Assembly: GCA_046315175.1 (NCBI GenBank)
Contig: JBKDBK010000054.1
Span: 1-26,390, forward strand
Source of the DNA: UBA8828 sp046315175
Lineage (GTDB): Bacteria; Verrucomicrobiota; Verrucomicrobiia; Opitutales; UBA953
Length of the DNA stretch: 26,390 nt
Direction: 5' to 3'
Shown here piece by piece: positions 6,113 through 17,522 of this stretch. Position 1 is the first letter of the stretch; every line of letters starts with the position of its first letter. Both the position numbers and the translations under genes were made by a program. The notes below the pieces were generated by a model. The model was not told where the DNA came from. It did no database searches and was given only the letters and a program-made list of their open reading frames with translations.

Positions 6113-6138
6113 GGCGGCGGGCCGCAAGGCCCGCCGCC
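6113..6138 (+). terminator. Strong intercistronic hairpin between atpE and atpF
   Basis: A perfect 11-bp GC stem (arm GGCGGCGGGCC) closed by a GCAA tetraloop (GNRA type) lies seven bases after the atpE stop and 18 bases before atpF. It is followed by a pyrimidine run with few T residues. It may protect the atpE 3' end from exonucleases or partly stop transcription, either of which would favour c-subunit over downstream subunits. It is clearly not a full terminator, since the operon continues. Confidence 0.6.
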
Positions 6139-6155
6139 CCTTCCTTTCCCCTGTC

Positions 6156-6692
6156 ATGATTCCCTCCCTCGCCGCCGCCCCCCATGAGGCCATCATCGAG
6201 CTCTTCAAGGGCTTCGGGGTGGACGGGCCGCACCTGCTGGCCCAGATCGTCAACTTCTCGATCCTCGCGCTCGTTCTCTGGAGGTTCGCGGTCAAGCCCG
6301 CGCTCGGCACCCTCGAGCAGCGCACCGCGATCATCGAGAAGGGCCTGGCCGACGCCGAGGCCGCCAAGCGGCAGCTCGCCACTTCCCAGCAGGAGGCCGA
6401 GGCTCGCCTGACCAAGGCCTCCGAGGAGGCCGCCGCCATCCTCGCCCAGGCCCGCGCCGCCGCCAAGCAGGTGGTCGAGTCCGCCGCCGCCGAGGGCGCC
6501 GCCAAGGCCGAGGACATTCTCCGCCGCGGCCAGGAGGCCATCGAGGCCGACCGCCGCCGCATGCTCGCCGAGGCCAAGGCCGAGCTCTCCCGCCTCGTCG
6601 TCGAGACCACCGCCAAGGTCCTCGACCAGACGCTCGACGACGCCGCCCGCGCCCGGGTGAGCGACGCCGCCACCAAGACCCTCGCCCGCTGA
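6156..6692 (+). CDS. atpF: ATP synthase Fo subunit b
   Basis: A 178-residue peripheral-stalk subunit. A membrane segment lies at about 27-46 (LLAQIVNFSILALVLWRFAV), followed by KPALGTLEQRT, typical of b subunits just outside the membrane. The rest is a long Ala/Glu/Lys/Arg-rich coiled coil (about 55-165) that dimerises and reaches up F1 to the delta subunit. Length fits a single b-type subunit; there is no second b or b' gene in the operon. No Shine-Dalgarno sequence precedes the ATG. The stop is five bases before atpH. Confidence 0.93.
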   Translation: MIPSLAAAPHEAIIELFKGFGVDGPHLLAQIVNFSILALVLWRFAVKPALGTLEQRTAIIEKGLADAEAAKRQLATSQQEAEARLTKASEEAAAILAQARAAAKQVVESAAAEGAAKAEDILRRGQEAIEADRRRMLAEAKAELSRLVVETTAKVLDQTLDDAARARVSDAATKTLAR

Positions 6693-6697
6693 CCTCC

Positions 6698-7093
6698 ATG
6701 TCCCCCGCCGCCGCACGCACCGAGGCCAAGCGCCTCCTCGCGCTCTCGCTGCACGAGGGGACGCTGGCGGCCGACCGCGTCGCCGCGGTCCTCGCCGCCC
6801 TGGCCCAGCGCCATCGCGCGCACGAGCTGAGGCCCCTCCTCCGCGCCTATCTCGGCGCGGTCCGCCGCGAGCTTGCCCGCGCCGAGGCGCGCATCGAGCA
6901 CGCCGGCCCCCTTTCCGGCGAGGCCGCCAAGGCCATCGCCGACCATTTTTCCCGCGCCCTCGGCCGCCCCATCCGCCCGGTGGCCAGCCGCAACGACGCC
7001 CTCCTCGCCGGCTTCCGCGTTCGCGTGGGCGACGACGTGACCGACCTCAGCGCCTCGGGCCGCCTCGAGCGCCTTGCCCGCTCCCTCGCCTGA
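6698..7093 (+). CDS. atpH: ATP synthase F1 subunit delta, unusually short
   Basis: This 131-residue protein is recognised by position (between b and alpha) and by its C-terminal half: HAGPLSGEAAKAIADHF, then RPVASRNDALLAGFRVRVGDDV and TDLSASGRLERLARSLA match the delta pattern ending in D-x-S-x-x-x-RLxxL. Usual delta subunits have about 175-180 residues. Compared with E. coli, roughly 40-45 residues are missing from the N-terminal helical domain that grips the alpha-subunit N-termini. The gene cannot extend upstream, since atpF ends five bases before the ATG. The missing part is not in atpF, which has a normal length. It is probably functional, with a reduced helical bundle, or with coupling to alpha handled differently; that is inference. 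Confidence 0.85.
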   Translation: MSPAAARTEAKRLLALSLHEGTLAADRVAAVLAALAQRHRAHELRPLLRAYLGAVRRELARAEARIEHAGPLSGEAAKAIADHFSRALGRPIRPVASRNDALLAGFRVRVGDDVTDLSASGRLERLARSLA

Positions 7094-7130
7094 CCCCTTC
7101 CCAACCAACCCTCCCAACACCCTTCACCAC

Positions 7131-8657
<1,527 letters not shown>

Positions 8658-8687
8658 TCACCCCTCCCCTAGCGCCCGCCCGCCACC

Positions 8688-9569
8688 ATGCCCAAGGGAC
8701 TCCGCGAGATCCGCAACCGCATCAAGTCGGTCAAGAGCACGGGCCAGATCACCCGCGCGATGCAGCTCGTGGCGTCGTCCAAGATGAAGAAGGCGCAGGA
8801 CGCCGCGAAGGCGGGCCGCGAGTACGCCGAGCTCCTCGGCGAGATCCTCGACACCGCCGTGCACAAGGTCGGCGAGCTCAGCCACCCCCTCCTCGTCCGC
8901 CGCGAGGTCAAGGTCCGCGGCATCCTCCTCGTCACGCCCGACAAGGGCATGTGCGGCGCCCTCAACAGCAACCTCATCCGCGCCGCCTCCGAGATCGAGG
9001 GCGCGTCCTTCGTCACCCTCGGCCGCAAGGGCCGCCAGGCGCTCGCCCGCGCCGGCCGCACCCTGCTCGGCGATTTCCCCGTCACCGACCGCGCCACCTT
9101 CGCCGAGGTCCGCCCCGCCGCCGAGTTCCTCCTCCGCGCCTTCACCGAGGGCAAGGTCGACACCGTCGAGGTCCTCTACGCCCACTTCAAGAACACGCTC
9201 GTCCAGGCCCCCCGCCTCCTCCGCCTCCTCCCCGCCGACAGCCTGGTCGAGCAAGCCCGCGAGCTGCGCTCCAAGCTCGGCCTGCCCGAGCCCACCATCT
9301 CGGCCGACGAGCGCGAGATGATCTTCGAGCCCGGCGCCGCCGAGATCCTCGCCGAGCTGCCCGCCCTCTTCTTCAAGCAGGCCGTCCACCAGGCCATCCT
9401 CGAGGCCAAGGCCTCCGAGCACAGCGCCCGCATGGTCGCGATGAAGGCCGCCACCGACAACTCCAAGAAGATCGCCGCCGCGCTCTCCCTCGAGTACAAC
9501 AAGGCGCGCCAGGCCGCCATCACCCAGGAGATCCTCGAGCTCACCGCCGGGGCCTCCACCCAGTCCTGA
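8688..9569 (+). CDS. atpG: ATP synthase F1 subunit gamma
   Basis: A 293-residue central rotor shaft. The N-terminal helix has IRNRIKSVKSTGQITRAMQL (8-27) followed by SSKMKKAQ, and the C-terminal helix has MVAMKAATDNSKKIAAAL and EYNKARQAAITQEILELTAGA; together they form the coiled coil inside the alpha3beta3 head. The middle Rossmann-like part begins GILLVTPDKGMCGALNSNL, matching the family's SDRGLCGxxN motif. Normal length. It follows atpA by 30 bp; the leader (GCCACC before ATG) has no Shine-Dalgarno sequence. Confidence 0.96.
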   Translation: MPKGLREIRNRIKSVKSTGQITRAMQLVASSKMKKAQDAAKAGREYAELLGEILDTAVHKVGELSHPLLVRREVKVRGILLVTPDKGMCGALNSNLIRAASEIEGASFVTLGRKGRQALARAGRTLLGDFPVTDRATFAEVRPAAEFLLRAFTEGKVDTVEVLYAHFKNTLVQAPRLLRLLPADSLVEQARELRSKLGLPEPTISADEREMIFEPGAAEILAELPALFFKQAVHQAILEAKASEHSARMVAMKAATDNSKKIAAALSLEYNKARQAAITQEILELTAGASTQS

Positions 9570-9601
9570 TCCCCCTTCCCAACCCAACCGCACCCTTCAA
9601 C

Positions 9602-11053
<1,452 letters not shown>

Positions 11054-11058
11054 GCCCC

Positions 11059-11487
11059 ATGCCCCTCAAGGTCGAGATCGTCACCCCTGACCGGCGCGCC
11101 TACGAGGGCGAGGCCGACAGCGTGACCCTGCCGACCACCCTCGGCAGCATCGGCATCCTGCCCGGCCACATTCCCCTCACCGCGCTCATCGCCGCCGGCG
11201 AGGTCGACCTCTCCCGCGCCGGCCAGGTCACCCGCCTCGCCATCGACCGCGGCTTCGTCCGCGTCGTCGGCGACAAGGTCTCCGTCGTGACCGAGGGCGC
11301 CATCGACAGCGCCAAGATCGACCTCGCCGCCGTCGAGCAGGCCGAGGCCCGCGCCCGCGAGGCCGTCGAGAAGGCCAAGACCCAGAAGGGCGCCGACCCG
11401 ACCGAGGTCGCCAAGCTCGAGCAGATCCTCCGCTTCGCCGCCGTCCAGCGCCTCGTCAAGGGCCGGGAGAGCGGTCTCCCCGACTAA
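11059..11487 (+). CDS. atpC: ATP synthase F1 subunit epsilon
   Basis: A 142-residue epsilon subunit. The N-terminal beta sandwich has VEIVTPDRRAYEGEADSVTLPT and GSIGILPGHIPLTALI (30-45), typical of the family; the C-terminal half (about 88-140) is a two-helix region rich in Ala, Glu and Lys that can inhibit rotation. It starts five bases after the atpD stop and is the last operon gene. Two stop codons stand in tandem (TAA TAA), then a short GC hairpin. Confidence 0.93.
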   Translation: MPLKVEIVTPDRRAYEGEADSVTLPTTLGSIGILPGHIPLTALIAAGEVDLSRAGQVTRLAIDRGFVRVVGDKVSVVTEGAIDSAKIDLAAVEQAEARAREAVEKAKTQKGADPTEVAKLEQILRFAAVQRLVKGRESGLPD

Positions 11488-11504
11488 TAACTTCGCCCTC
11501 GCGC

Positions 11505-11519
11505 CGCCCGCGCCGGGCG
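11505..11519 (+). terminator. Possible terminator after the ATP synthase operon
   Basis: A 6-bp stem (CGCCCG and CGGGCG) with a CGC loop lies 17 bases after atpC, followed by TTCG and pyrimidine-rich DNA but no real T tract. It is weak, and read-through into the proline gene is possible. Confidence 0.3.
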
Positions 11520-11561
11520 TTCGCCTTCGCCGGAGAGTTCCCTTTCCTAGCACGCGGATCC

Positions 11562-14500
11562 ATGGAACCTACCCGAAGCCTCGCCCAGCGAGCCATCGAC
11601 CGCGCCGCCGACCTTCTCGGAGAGTCCCGCCGCCACCTGCTTCCCGCCGACGCCCGGGCCCTCGCCCAGGTCGCGCGCATGATGGACGACCCCCGCGGCA
11701 AGGCCGCCACCCTCGCCCTCTGCGACCGCGTCTTCCGTCCCGGCAACTCCGTCGGCGCCGCCCGCCAGCTCGCCGGCATCACGCGCGACCTCGGCGTGCC
11801 CCGCTACCTGGCACCCCTCGACCGCGCCCTCTTCGCCGCCGGCACCCTTGCCGCCCCCCTTGTCCCTTGGATTGTCATGCCCCAGGTCGAGCGACGCCTC
11901 CGCCGCGAGACCGGCAACGTCATCCTCCCCGCCGAGCCCGCCGAGCTCAGCCGGCACCTGGAGCGCCGCCGCCGCCAGGGTGTCCGCCTCAATCTCAACC
12001 GCCTCGGCGAGGCCATCCTCGGGGAGGAGGAGGCCGAGCGTCGCTTCCTGGCCAACCTCGCCCTGCTCGCCGACCCCGCCGTCGACTACCTCTCCGTCAA
12101 GGTGTCCTCCATCTGCTCGCAGGTGAGCTCATACGGCTTCGAGCGGTCGCTGGCCGACATCCAACTGCGCCTCCGCGAGCTCTACCGAGCCTGCCTCCGC
12201 CACTCGCCCCCCAAGTTCGTCAACCTCGACATGGAGGAATACCGCGATCTTGAGCTCACCACCGAGGCCTTCGTCCGCACCCTCTCCGAGCCCGAGTTTC
12301 GCTCCCTCCCCGCCGGCATCGTCCTCCAGGCCTACCTGCCCGACGCCCACCCCGTCCAGCGCCGCCTCACCGAGTGGGCCCAGGCCCGCGTCGCCGCCGG
12401 AGGCGCGCCCATCAAGGTCCGCCTCGTCAAGGGGGCCAACCTCGCCATGGAGCGCGTCGAGGCCGAGCTCCACGGTTGGGAACAGGCGCCCTACCTGACC
12501 AAGGCCGAGGTCGACGCCAATTTCCGCCGCATGCTCCTCTGGGCGACCGACGGCGGACGCACCGAGGCCGTCCGCATCGGCGTCGGCTCCCACAACCTGT
12601 TCGACGTCGCCCTCGCCCTTCTCCTCCGCGAGGAGCGAGGCCTCGGCCCCCGCCTCGAGATTGAGATGCTCGAGGGCATGGCTCCCCACCAGGCCGAGGC
12701 CGCCCGCGCCCGCGCCGGCGGGCTGCTTCTCTACGCCCCCGTCGTCCCGCGCGACGACTTCGGCTCCGCCGTCGCCTACCTCATCCGCCGGCTCGACGAG
12801 AACACCACCGAGGGCAACTTCCTCCGCGACCTCTTCTCCCTCGAGCCCGGCTCGCCCGCCTGGAACCGCCAGCGCGACGCCTTCCTCGCCAGCTTCGCCA
12901 ACCCCGCGCCCGCCGAGGGGCCGCGTCGCCGGCAGGACCGGTCCAAGGACGCCCCCAAGGGCGCCGCCACCCCCTTTGCCAACGCCGCCGACACGGACTG
13001 GACCCTCCCCCCCAACCGCGCGTGGATCGCCGGCCACCTTGATCGCCTTCTCGCCACCCCGACCACCGTCTCCCTCCGCGTCGCCGGCGCCGACGCCGAC
13101 AAGGGCCTCGCCGGCCAGGGCCGCGATCCCTCGCGCCCCGGTGTCGTCGCCTACCGCCATGCCGTGGCCGACGACGGCGATGTCACCCTCGCGCTCGACA
13201 CCGCCGCAGCCGCCGTCGGCTCGGTCGCCGACGAGGCGCTCCGCTCCTCGCTCCTCCGCGCGGCCGACATCCTCGAGCGTCGACGCGGCGAGATCGTGGC
13301 CGCCATGGTCCTCGACGGCGGCAAGACCGCCGCCGAGGCCGACGCCGAGCTGTCCGAGGCGGTCGACTTCGCCGCCTATTATGCGCGCGCCTTCGACGAC
13401 GCCGCCGCCTGGGCCGGCGCACGCCGCGCCCCCCTCGGTGTCGTCACCGTCACCCCGCCCTGGAATTTCCCCTTCGCCATCCCCTTCGGCGGCGTCGCCG
13501 CCGCCCTCCGCGCCGGCAACGCCGTCCTCCTCAAGCCCGCGCCCGAGGCCGTGCTCTGCGGCCGCCTGGTCTGCGAGGTGCTCTGGGAGGCCGGCATCAC
13601 CGGCGGTCTTCTCCAGTTTGTCCCCGCGCCCGACAACGCCGTGGGCCGCCGCCTCATCGAGGACCCGCGCGTCGCCGCCGTCATCCTCACCGGAGCCTCC
13701 TCCACCGCCGAGATATTCCTCTCCTGGCGCCCCGACCTCCGCCTTCTCGCCGAGACCAGCGGCAAGAACGCCCTCATCGTCACCCCGAACGCCGACCGCG
13801 ACCTCGCGATCAAGGACGCCGTCCGCTCCGCCTTCGGCCACGCCGGGCAGAAGTGCTCCGCCTGCTCGCTCCTCATCCTTGTCGGCGAGCTCGGCGACGA
13901 CCCCGCCTTCCTCCGCCAGCTGCGCGACGCCGCCGCGTCCCTCCGCGTCGGCTCCGCCTGGGACCCGTCCACCTTCGTCCCTCCCCTTATCCGGGAGCCA
14001 GACGACACCCTGCGCCGCGGCCTCACCCGCCTCGACCCCGGCGAGAGCTGGCTTCTTGAGCCGCGTCAGGATTCCGCCAACCGCAACCTCTGGTCCCCTG
14101 GCATCCGCCTCGGCGTCACGCCCGGCTCCTGGTTCTTCGGCGCCGAGTGCTTTGGCCCCGTTCTCGGCGTTGTCAGGGCGTGCGACCTCGACGAGGCCAT
14201 CGCCATTGCCAACCGCCCCGCCTACGGCCTCACCGGTGGCATCCACTCCCTCGACCCGCGCGAGGTCGCGCGCTGGCTCGACCGCGTCGAGGTCGGCAAC
14301 GCCTACGTCAACCGACCCATCACCGGCGCCATCGTCCGTCGCCAGCCCTTCGGCGGCTGGAAGCGCTCCGCCTACGGTCCCGGCGCCAAGGCCGGCGGCC
14401 CCCATTACGTCGCCGCCCTCTGCCGCTGGTCCGACGACCCTTCCGCCGACATCGCCACGCTCCACCCCGCGGCCGCCCGCGCCGACCACGCCAAGGTGCA

Positions 14501-15074
14501 CGGCGAGGACGCGGAAAAGGCCCACTTCGCCCTCAGCCTCCCCGCGTTCCTTCGCCCGAGCGACCCCTCCGGGCTCGCCGCCGAGTCCAATGTCCTGCGC
14601 CGCATCCAGCCTGGCGACCGCACCCAACCCTACCGCCGCGCCCTCCGACTCTCCGCCGGCGCCGACCCCGCGGACTGCCGCCGCGCCCTCAAGGTTGTCC
14701 TCGCCTTGCCCCATGTCTGGGTCGTCAGCGTCGACCGCTCCCACGACCCCCACCTCATCGAGGAGGCCGCCAAGGTCGCCGGTTTCTGCGAGGTGCAGGA
14801 TGAGCTCGAGTTCGCCGAGATTCTCAAGGCCGGCTCCCGCGTGCGTGTCGTCGGCCACGTGGGCCTCGCCCTGCGCGAGGCCGCCCGCCTCACCGGATCG
14901 ACCCTCTTCGAGGGCCCCGTCACCCGTTGCCCCCGCCTCGAGTTCCACCCGTACTACCTGGAGCAAGCCGTCTCCGTCACTCGCCACCGCCACGGCAACC
15001 CGCTGCCCGACCCCTCGGACCCCGCGGCCCGAGCCGGCTGGGAGCGCGCTGGACTTATCCGGCCCGGCGCCTAA
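11562..15074 (+). CDS. putA: Bifunctional proline dehydrogenase / glutamate-semialdehyde dehydrogenase (PutA type)
   Basis: A 1170-residue two-enzyme protein. Residues about 80-450 form the FAD proline dehydrogenase barrel: NLDMEEYRDLELT, GIVLQAYLPDAHPVQRRL, VRLVKGANLAMER, then EMLEGMAPHQ and ENTTEGNFLRDLF. Residues about 520-970 form the aldehyde dehydrogenase: TPPWNFPFAIPFGG (631-644), ETSGKNA with Glu731, GQKCSA with catalytic Cys765, and ECFGPVLGV. The product path is proline to pyrroline-5-carboxylate to glutamate, yielding reduced quinone and NADH. The last ~190 residues form a C-terminal domain like that of long PutA proteins. There is no N-terminal ribbon-helix-helix, so it should not be an autorepressor. 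The start MEPTRSL lies 74 bp after atpC; TTCGCC-N16-TAGCAC upstream is only a weak promoter match. tdh follows after 18 bp. Confidence 0.93.
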   Translation: MEPTRSLAQRAIDRAADLLGESRRHLLPADARALAQVARMMDDPRGKAATLALCDRVFRPGNSVGAARQLAGITRDLGVPRYLAPLDRALFAAGTLAAPLVPWIVMPQVERRLRRETGNVILPAEPAELSRHLERRRRQGVRLNLNRLGEAILGEEEAERRFLANLALLADPAVDYLSVKVSSICSQVSSYGFERSLADIQLRLRELYRACLRHSPPKFVNLDMEEYRDLELTTEAFVRTLSEPEFRSLPAGIVLQAYLPDAHPVQRRLTEWAQARVAAGGAPIKVRLVKGANLAMERVEAELHGWEQAPYLTKAEVDANFRRMLLWATDGGRTEAVRIGVGSHNLFDVALALLLREERGLGPRLEIEMLEGMAPHQAEAARARAGGLLLYAPVVPRDDFGSAVAYLIRRLDENTTEGNFLRDLFSLEPGSPAWNRQRDAFLASFANPAPAEGPRRRQDRSKDAPKGAATPFANAADTDWTLPPNRAWIAGHLDRLLATPTTVSLRVAGADADKGLAGQGRDPSRPGVVAYRHAVADDGDVTLALDTAAAAVGSVADEALRSSLLRAADILERRRGEIVAAMVLDGGKTAAEADAELSEAVDFAAYYARAFDDAAAWAGARRAPLGVVTVTPPWNFPFAIPFGGVAAALRAGNAVLLKPAPEAVLCGRLVCEVLWEAGITGGLLQFVPAPDNAVGRRLIEDPRVAAVILTGASSTAEIFLSWRPDLRLLAETSGKNALIVTPNADRDLAIKDAVRSAFGHAGQKCSACSLLILVGELGDDPAFLRQLRDAAASLRVGSAWDPSTFVPPLIREPDDTLRRGLTRLDPGESWLLEPRQDSANRNLWSPGIRLGVTPGSWFFGAECFGPVLGVVRACDLDEAIAIANRPAYGLTGGIHSLDPREVARWLDRVEVGNAYVNRPITGAIVRRQPFGGWKRSAYGPGAKAGGPHYVAALCRWSDDPSADIATLHPAAARADHAKVHGEDAEKAHFALSLPAFLRPSDPSGLAAESNVLRRIQPGDRTQPYRRALRLSAGADPADCRRALKVVLALPHVWVVSVDRSHDPHLIEEAAKVAGFCEVQDELEFAEILKAGSRVRVVGHVGLALREAARLTGSTLFEGPVTRCPRLEFHPYYLEQAVSVTRHRHGNPLPDPSDPAARAGWERAGLIRPGA

Positions 15075-15092
15075 CCCTCTCAACGACCCACC

Positions 15093-16124
15093 ATGAAAGC
15101 CCTCGTCAAGAAGGAGGCCAAGGAAGGCCTCTGGCTGATGGACATTCCCGAGCCCTCCCTCGGGCCCCGCGACGTCCTCATCCGCATCAAGCGGGCCTCG
15201 ATCTGCGGGACCGACGTCCATATCTGGAAGTGGGATGACTGGGCCGCCAAGACCATCCCCCTCGGGATGAACGTCGGCCACGAGTACCTCGGCGTCATCG
15301 AGAAGGTCGGCGCCGATGTCCGCCACCTCAAGGCGGGACAGCGCGTCTCCGGCGAGGGCCACATCGTCTGCGGCACCTGCCGCAACTGCCGCGCCGGCCG
15401 CCGCCACCTCTGCCCCAACACCAAGGGCGTGGGCGTCAACCGCCCCGGCGCCTTCGCCGAGCTCCTCAGCATCCCCGCGGAGAACGTCGTGCCGATTCCC
15501 GATGACATTCCCGACGACGTCGCCGCCGTCTTCGACCCCCTTGGCAACGCCGTCCACACCGCCCTCTCCTTCGACCTCGTCGGCGAGGACGTGCTCATCA
15601 CCGGCGCCGGCCCCATCGGCATCATGGCCATCGCCATCGCCAAGGCCGCCGGCGCCCGCAAGGTCGTCATCACCGACGTCAATCCCTGGCGCCTCGAGCT
15701 CGCCCGCAGGCTCGGCCCCACCGCCGCGGTCGACGTCTCCAGGCAGGATCTCGCCAAGGTGCAGAAGGACCTCGGCATGACCGAGGGCTTCGACGTCGCC
15801 ATGGAGATGTCCGGCAACGCCCGCGCCCTCGAAACCATCCTCGACAACATGGCCTGCGGCGGCCGCGTCGCCCTCCTCGGCATCATCCCCGGCACCGCCG
15901 CCATCGACTGGAACAAGGTCATCTTCAAGTGCCTTCACCTGAAGGGCATCTACGGCCGCGAGATGTACGAGACCTGGTACAAGATGATCGCCCTCGTCCA
16001 GTCGGGCATGGACATCACCCCGGTCATCACCCACCGCCTGCCCTACGAGGGCTTCGAGCAGGGCTTCCAGGCCATGCTCTCCGGCCAGTCCGGCAAGGTC
16101 GTCCTCGACTGGTCCAAGATCTGA
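15093..16124 (+). CDS. tdh: L-threonine 3-dehydrogenase
   Basis: A 343-residue zinc alcohol-dehydrogenase-family enzyme that oxidises threonine to 2-amino-3-ketobutyrate with NAD+. Catalytic zinc ligands are Cys38 (SICGTD) and His63-Glu64 (GHE). The structural zinc site has Cys93, Cys96, Cys99 and Cys107. The NAD site is GAGPIG (171-176). DPLGNAVHTAL and the length match bacterial Tdh closely. It ends seven bases before kbl, whose product takes over the unstable ketobutyrate. E. coli also pairs these genes but in the order kbl-tdh; here tdh comes first and putA precedes both. Confidence 0.95.
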   Translation: MKALVKKEAKEGLWLMDIPEPSLGPRDVLIRIKRASICGTDVHIWKWDDWAAKTIPLGMNVGHEYLGVIEKVGADVRHLKAGQRVSGEGHIVCGTCRNCRAGRRHLCPNTKGVGVNRPGAFAELLSIPAENVVPIPDDIPDDVAAVFDPLGNAVHTALSFDLVGEDVLITGAGPIGIMAIAIAKAAGARKVVITDVNPWRLELARRLGPTAAVDVSRQDLAKVQKDLGMTEGFDVAMEMSGNARALETILDNMACGGRVALLGIIPGTAAIDWNKVIFKCLHLKGIYGREMYETWYKMIALVQSGMDITPVITHRLPYEGFEQGFQAMLSGQSGKVVLDWSKI

Positions 16125-16131
16125 CCGCGCC

Positions 16132-17316
16132 ATGTTCGACGACCTCAAGCCCCTCCTCGACGCCAAGCTCGCCGACATCCGCGGCGCCGGCCTCTTCAAG
16201 CAGGAACGCCTCATCGCCGGCGCCCAAGGCGCCCGCGTGACCCTCAAGGACGGGCGCACCGTCATCAACCTCTGCGCCAACAACTACCTCGGCCTGGCCG
16301 ACGACCCCCGCGTCAAGGCCGCCGCCGCCAAGGCCCTCGACAAATGGGGCTACGGCATGGCCTCCGTCCGCTTCATCTGCGGCACCCAGTCCCTCCACCG
16401 CGAGCTCGAGGAGGCGCTCAGCGCCTTCCTCGGCACCGAGGACACCATCCTCTACTCCTCCTGCTGGGACGCCAACGGCGGCCTCTTCGAGACCATCCTC
16501 GGCCCCGAGGACGCCATCATCTCCGACGCCCTCAACCACGCCTCCATCATCGACGGCATCCGGCTCTGCAAGGCCCAGCGCTTCCGCTACGCCACCAACG
16601 ACCTCGCCGACCTGGACGCCAAGCTGGACGAGGCCAAGTCCGCCCGCCTCCGCATGATCGCCACCGACGGCGTCTTCTCCATGGACGGCTTCATCGCCCC
16701 CCTGCGCGAGATCTGCGACCTGGCCGACAAGCACCGCGCCCTCGTCATGATGGACGACTCCCATGCCGTCGGCTTCCTCGGCAAGCGCGGCCGCGGCACC
16801 CACGAGCACGCCGGCTGCATGGGCCGGGTCGACATCATCACGGGCACCCTTGGCAAGGCCCTCGGCGGCGCCTCCGGCGGCTACACCTCCGGCAAGCACG
16901 AGCTTATCGAGGTCCTGCGCCAGCATTCGCGTCCGTATCTATTTTCCAACTCGCTTCCGCCCCCCCTCGTCGCCGGCGCCCTCGAGGTCCTCCGCATCCT
17001 CTCCGATTCCACCGAGCTCCGCGACCGCCTCACGGACAACGCCGCCTACTGGCGCAAGGGCCTCGCCCAGCTCGGCTTCACCCTCCAGCCCGGCGAGCAC
17101 CCCATCGTCCCCGTCATGCTCGGCGACGCCGTCCTCGCCCAGAAATTCGCCGCCCGCCTCCTCGAGCTCGGTGTCTACGCCGTCGGCTTCTTCTACCCGG
17201 TCGTCCCCAAGGACAAGGCGCGCATCCGCACCCAGATGAACGCCGCCCTCACGCGCGAGGATCTCGACAAGGGCCTGGCCGCCTTCGCCCAGGCCAAGCG
17301 CGAGCTGATGCCCTGA
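16132..17316 (+). CDS. kbl: Glycine C-acetyltransferase (2-amino-3-ketobutyrate CoA ligase)
   Basis: A 394-residue PLP enzyme of the alpha-oxoamine synthase family. It cleaves 2-amino-3-ketobutyrate with CoA to glycine and acetyl-CoA. CANNYLGLADDPRV (48-61), FICGTQSLHRELE (81-93), DGVFSMDG (179-186) and DDSHAVGFLG (208-217) are family blocks. The PLP lysine is Lys242 in GTLGKALGG. Residues 264-276 are conserved in protein sequence but use codons (CAT, CGT, TAT, CTA, TTT, CTT) otherwise rare in this gene. It shares a transcript with tdh (7-bp gap) and the slyX-like gene (1-bp gap). PdxH, encoded upstream, supplies its cofactor. Confidence 0.95.
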   Translation: MFDDLKPLLDAKLADIRGAGLFKQERLIAGAQGARVTLKDGRTVINLCANNYLGLADDPRVKAAAAKALDKWGYGMASVRFICGTQSLHRELEEALSAFLGTEDTILYSSCWDANGGLFETILGPEDAIISDALNHASIIDGIRLCKAQRFRYATNDLADLDAKLDEAKSARLRMIATDGVFSMDGFIAPLREICDLADKHRALVMMDDSHAVGFLGKRGRGTHEHAGCMGRVDIITGTLGKALGGASGGYTSGKHELIEVLRQHSRPYLFSNSLPPPLVAGALEVLRILSDSTELRDRLTDNAAYWRKGLAQLGFTLQPGEHPIVPVMLGDAVLAQKFAARLLELGVYAVGFFYPVVPKDKARIRTQMNAALTREDLDKGLAAFAQAKRELMP

Positions 17317-17317
17317 G

Positions 17318-17518
17318 ATGGACGACCGTGTCCGCCGCCTCGAGGAGCAGCTCGCCCACCTGCAGCGGCACATCGAGCAGCAGGACCGCGCCATGCTCGA
17401 GCTGACGCGCGAGACGGACCGGCTTCGCCAGCGCCTCGAGCGCCTCGAGACGAAGCCCTCGTCCGACGGCGACACCGCCGCCGGGTCGCCCGCCGACGAG
17501 CGCCCGCCCCACTGGTGA
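17318..17518 (+). CDS. slyX: SlyX-like small coiled-coil protein
   Basis: A 66-residue protein starting one base after the kbl stop. Residues 1-46 form a heptad-repeat coiled coil (MDDRVRRLEEQLAHLQRHIE onward); the tail ends ERPPHW. SlyX proteins are short coiled coils ending in PPHY, so the family call rests on size, coiled coil and the terminal PPHW. The molecular role of SlyX is not established. Its place between kbl and the SRAP gene, with four bases to the next ATG, implies translational coupling. Confidence 0.75.
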   Translation: MDDRVRRLEEQLAHLQRHIEQQDRAMLELTRETDRLRQRLERLETKPSSDGDTAAGSPADERPPHW

Positions 17519-17522
17519 CCCC

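Noticed and set aside
11526..11553. putA promoter with the same leaderless geometry
   Set aside because: TTCGCC-N16-TAGCAC has the right spacing, but the -35 box is not TTG, the -10 box lacks the final T and the start is eight bases away.
12129..16283. A 1384-codon open frame on the minus strand across putA and tdh
   Set aside because: It is Gly/Ala/Glu/Asp/Val-rich low-complexity sequence, exactly what C-ending codons on the other strand produce (GNN codons). The plus strand carries clear putA and tdh motifs.
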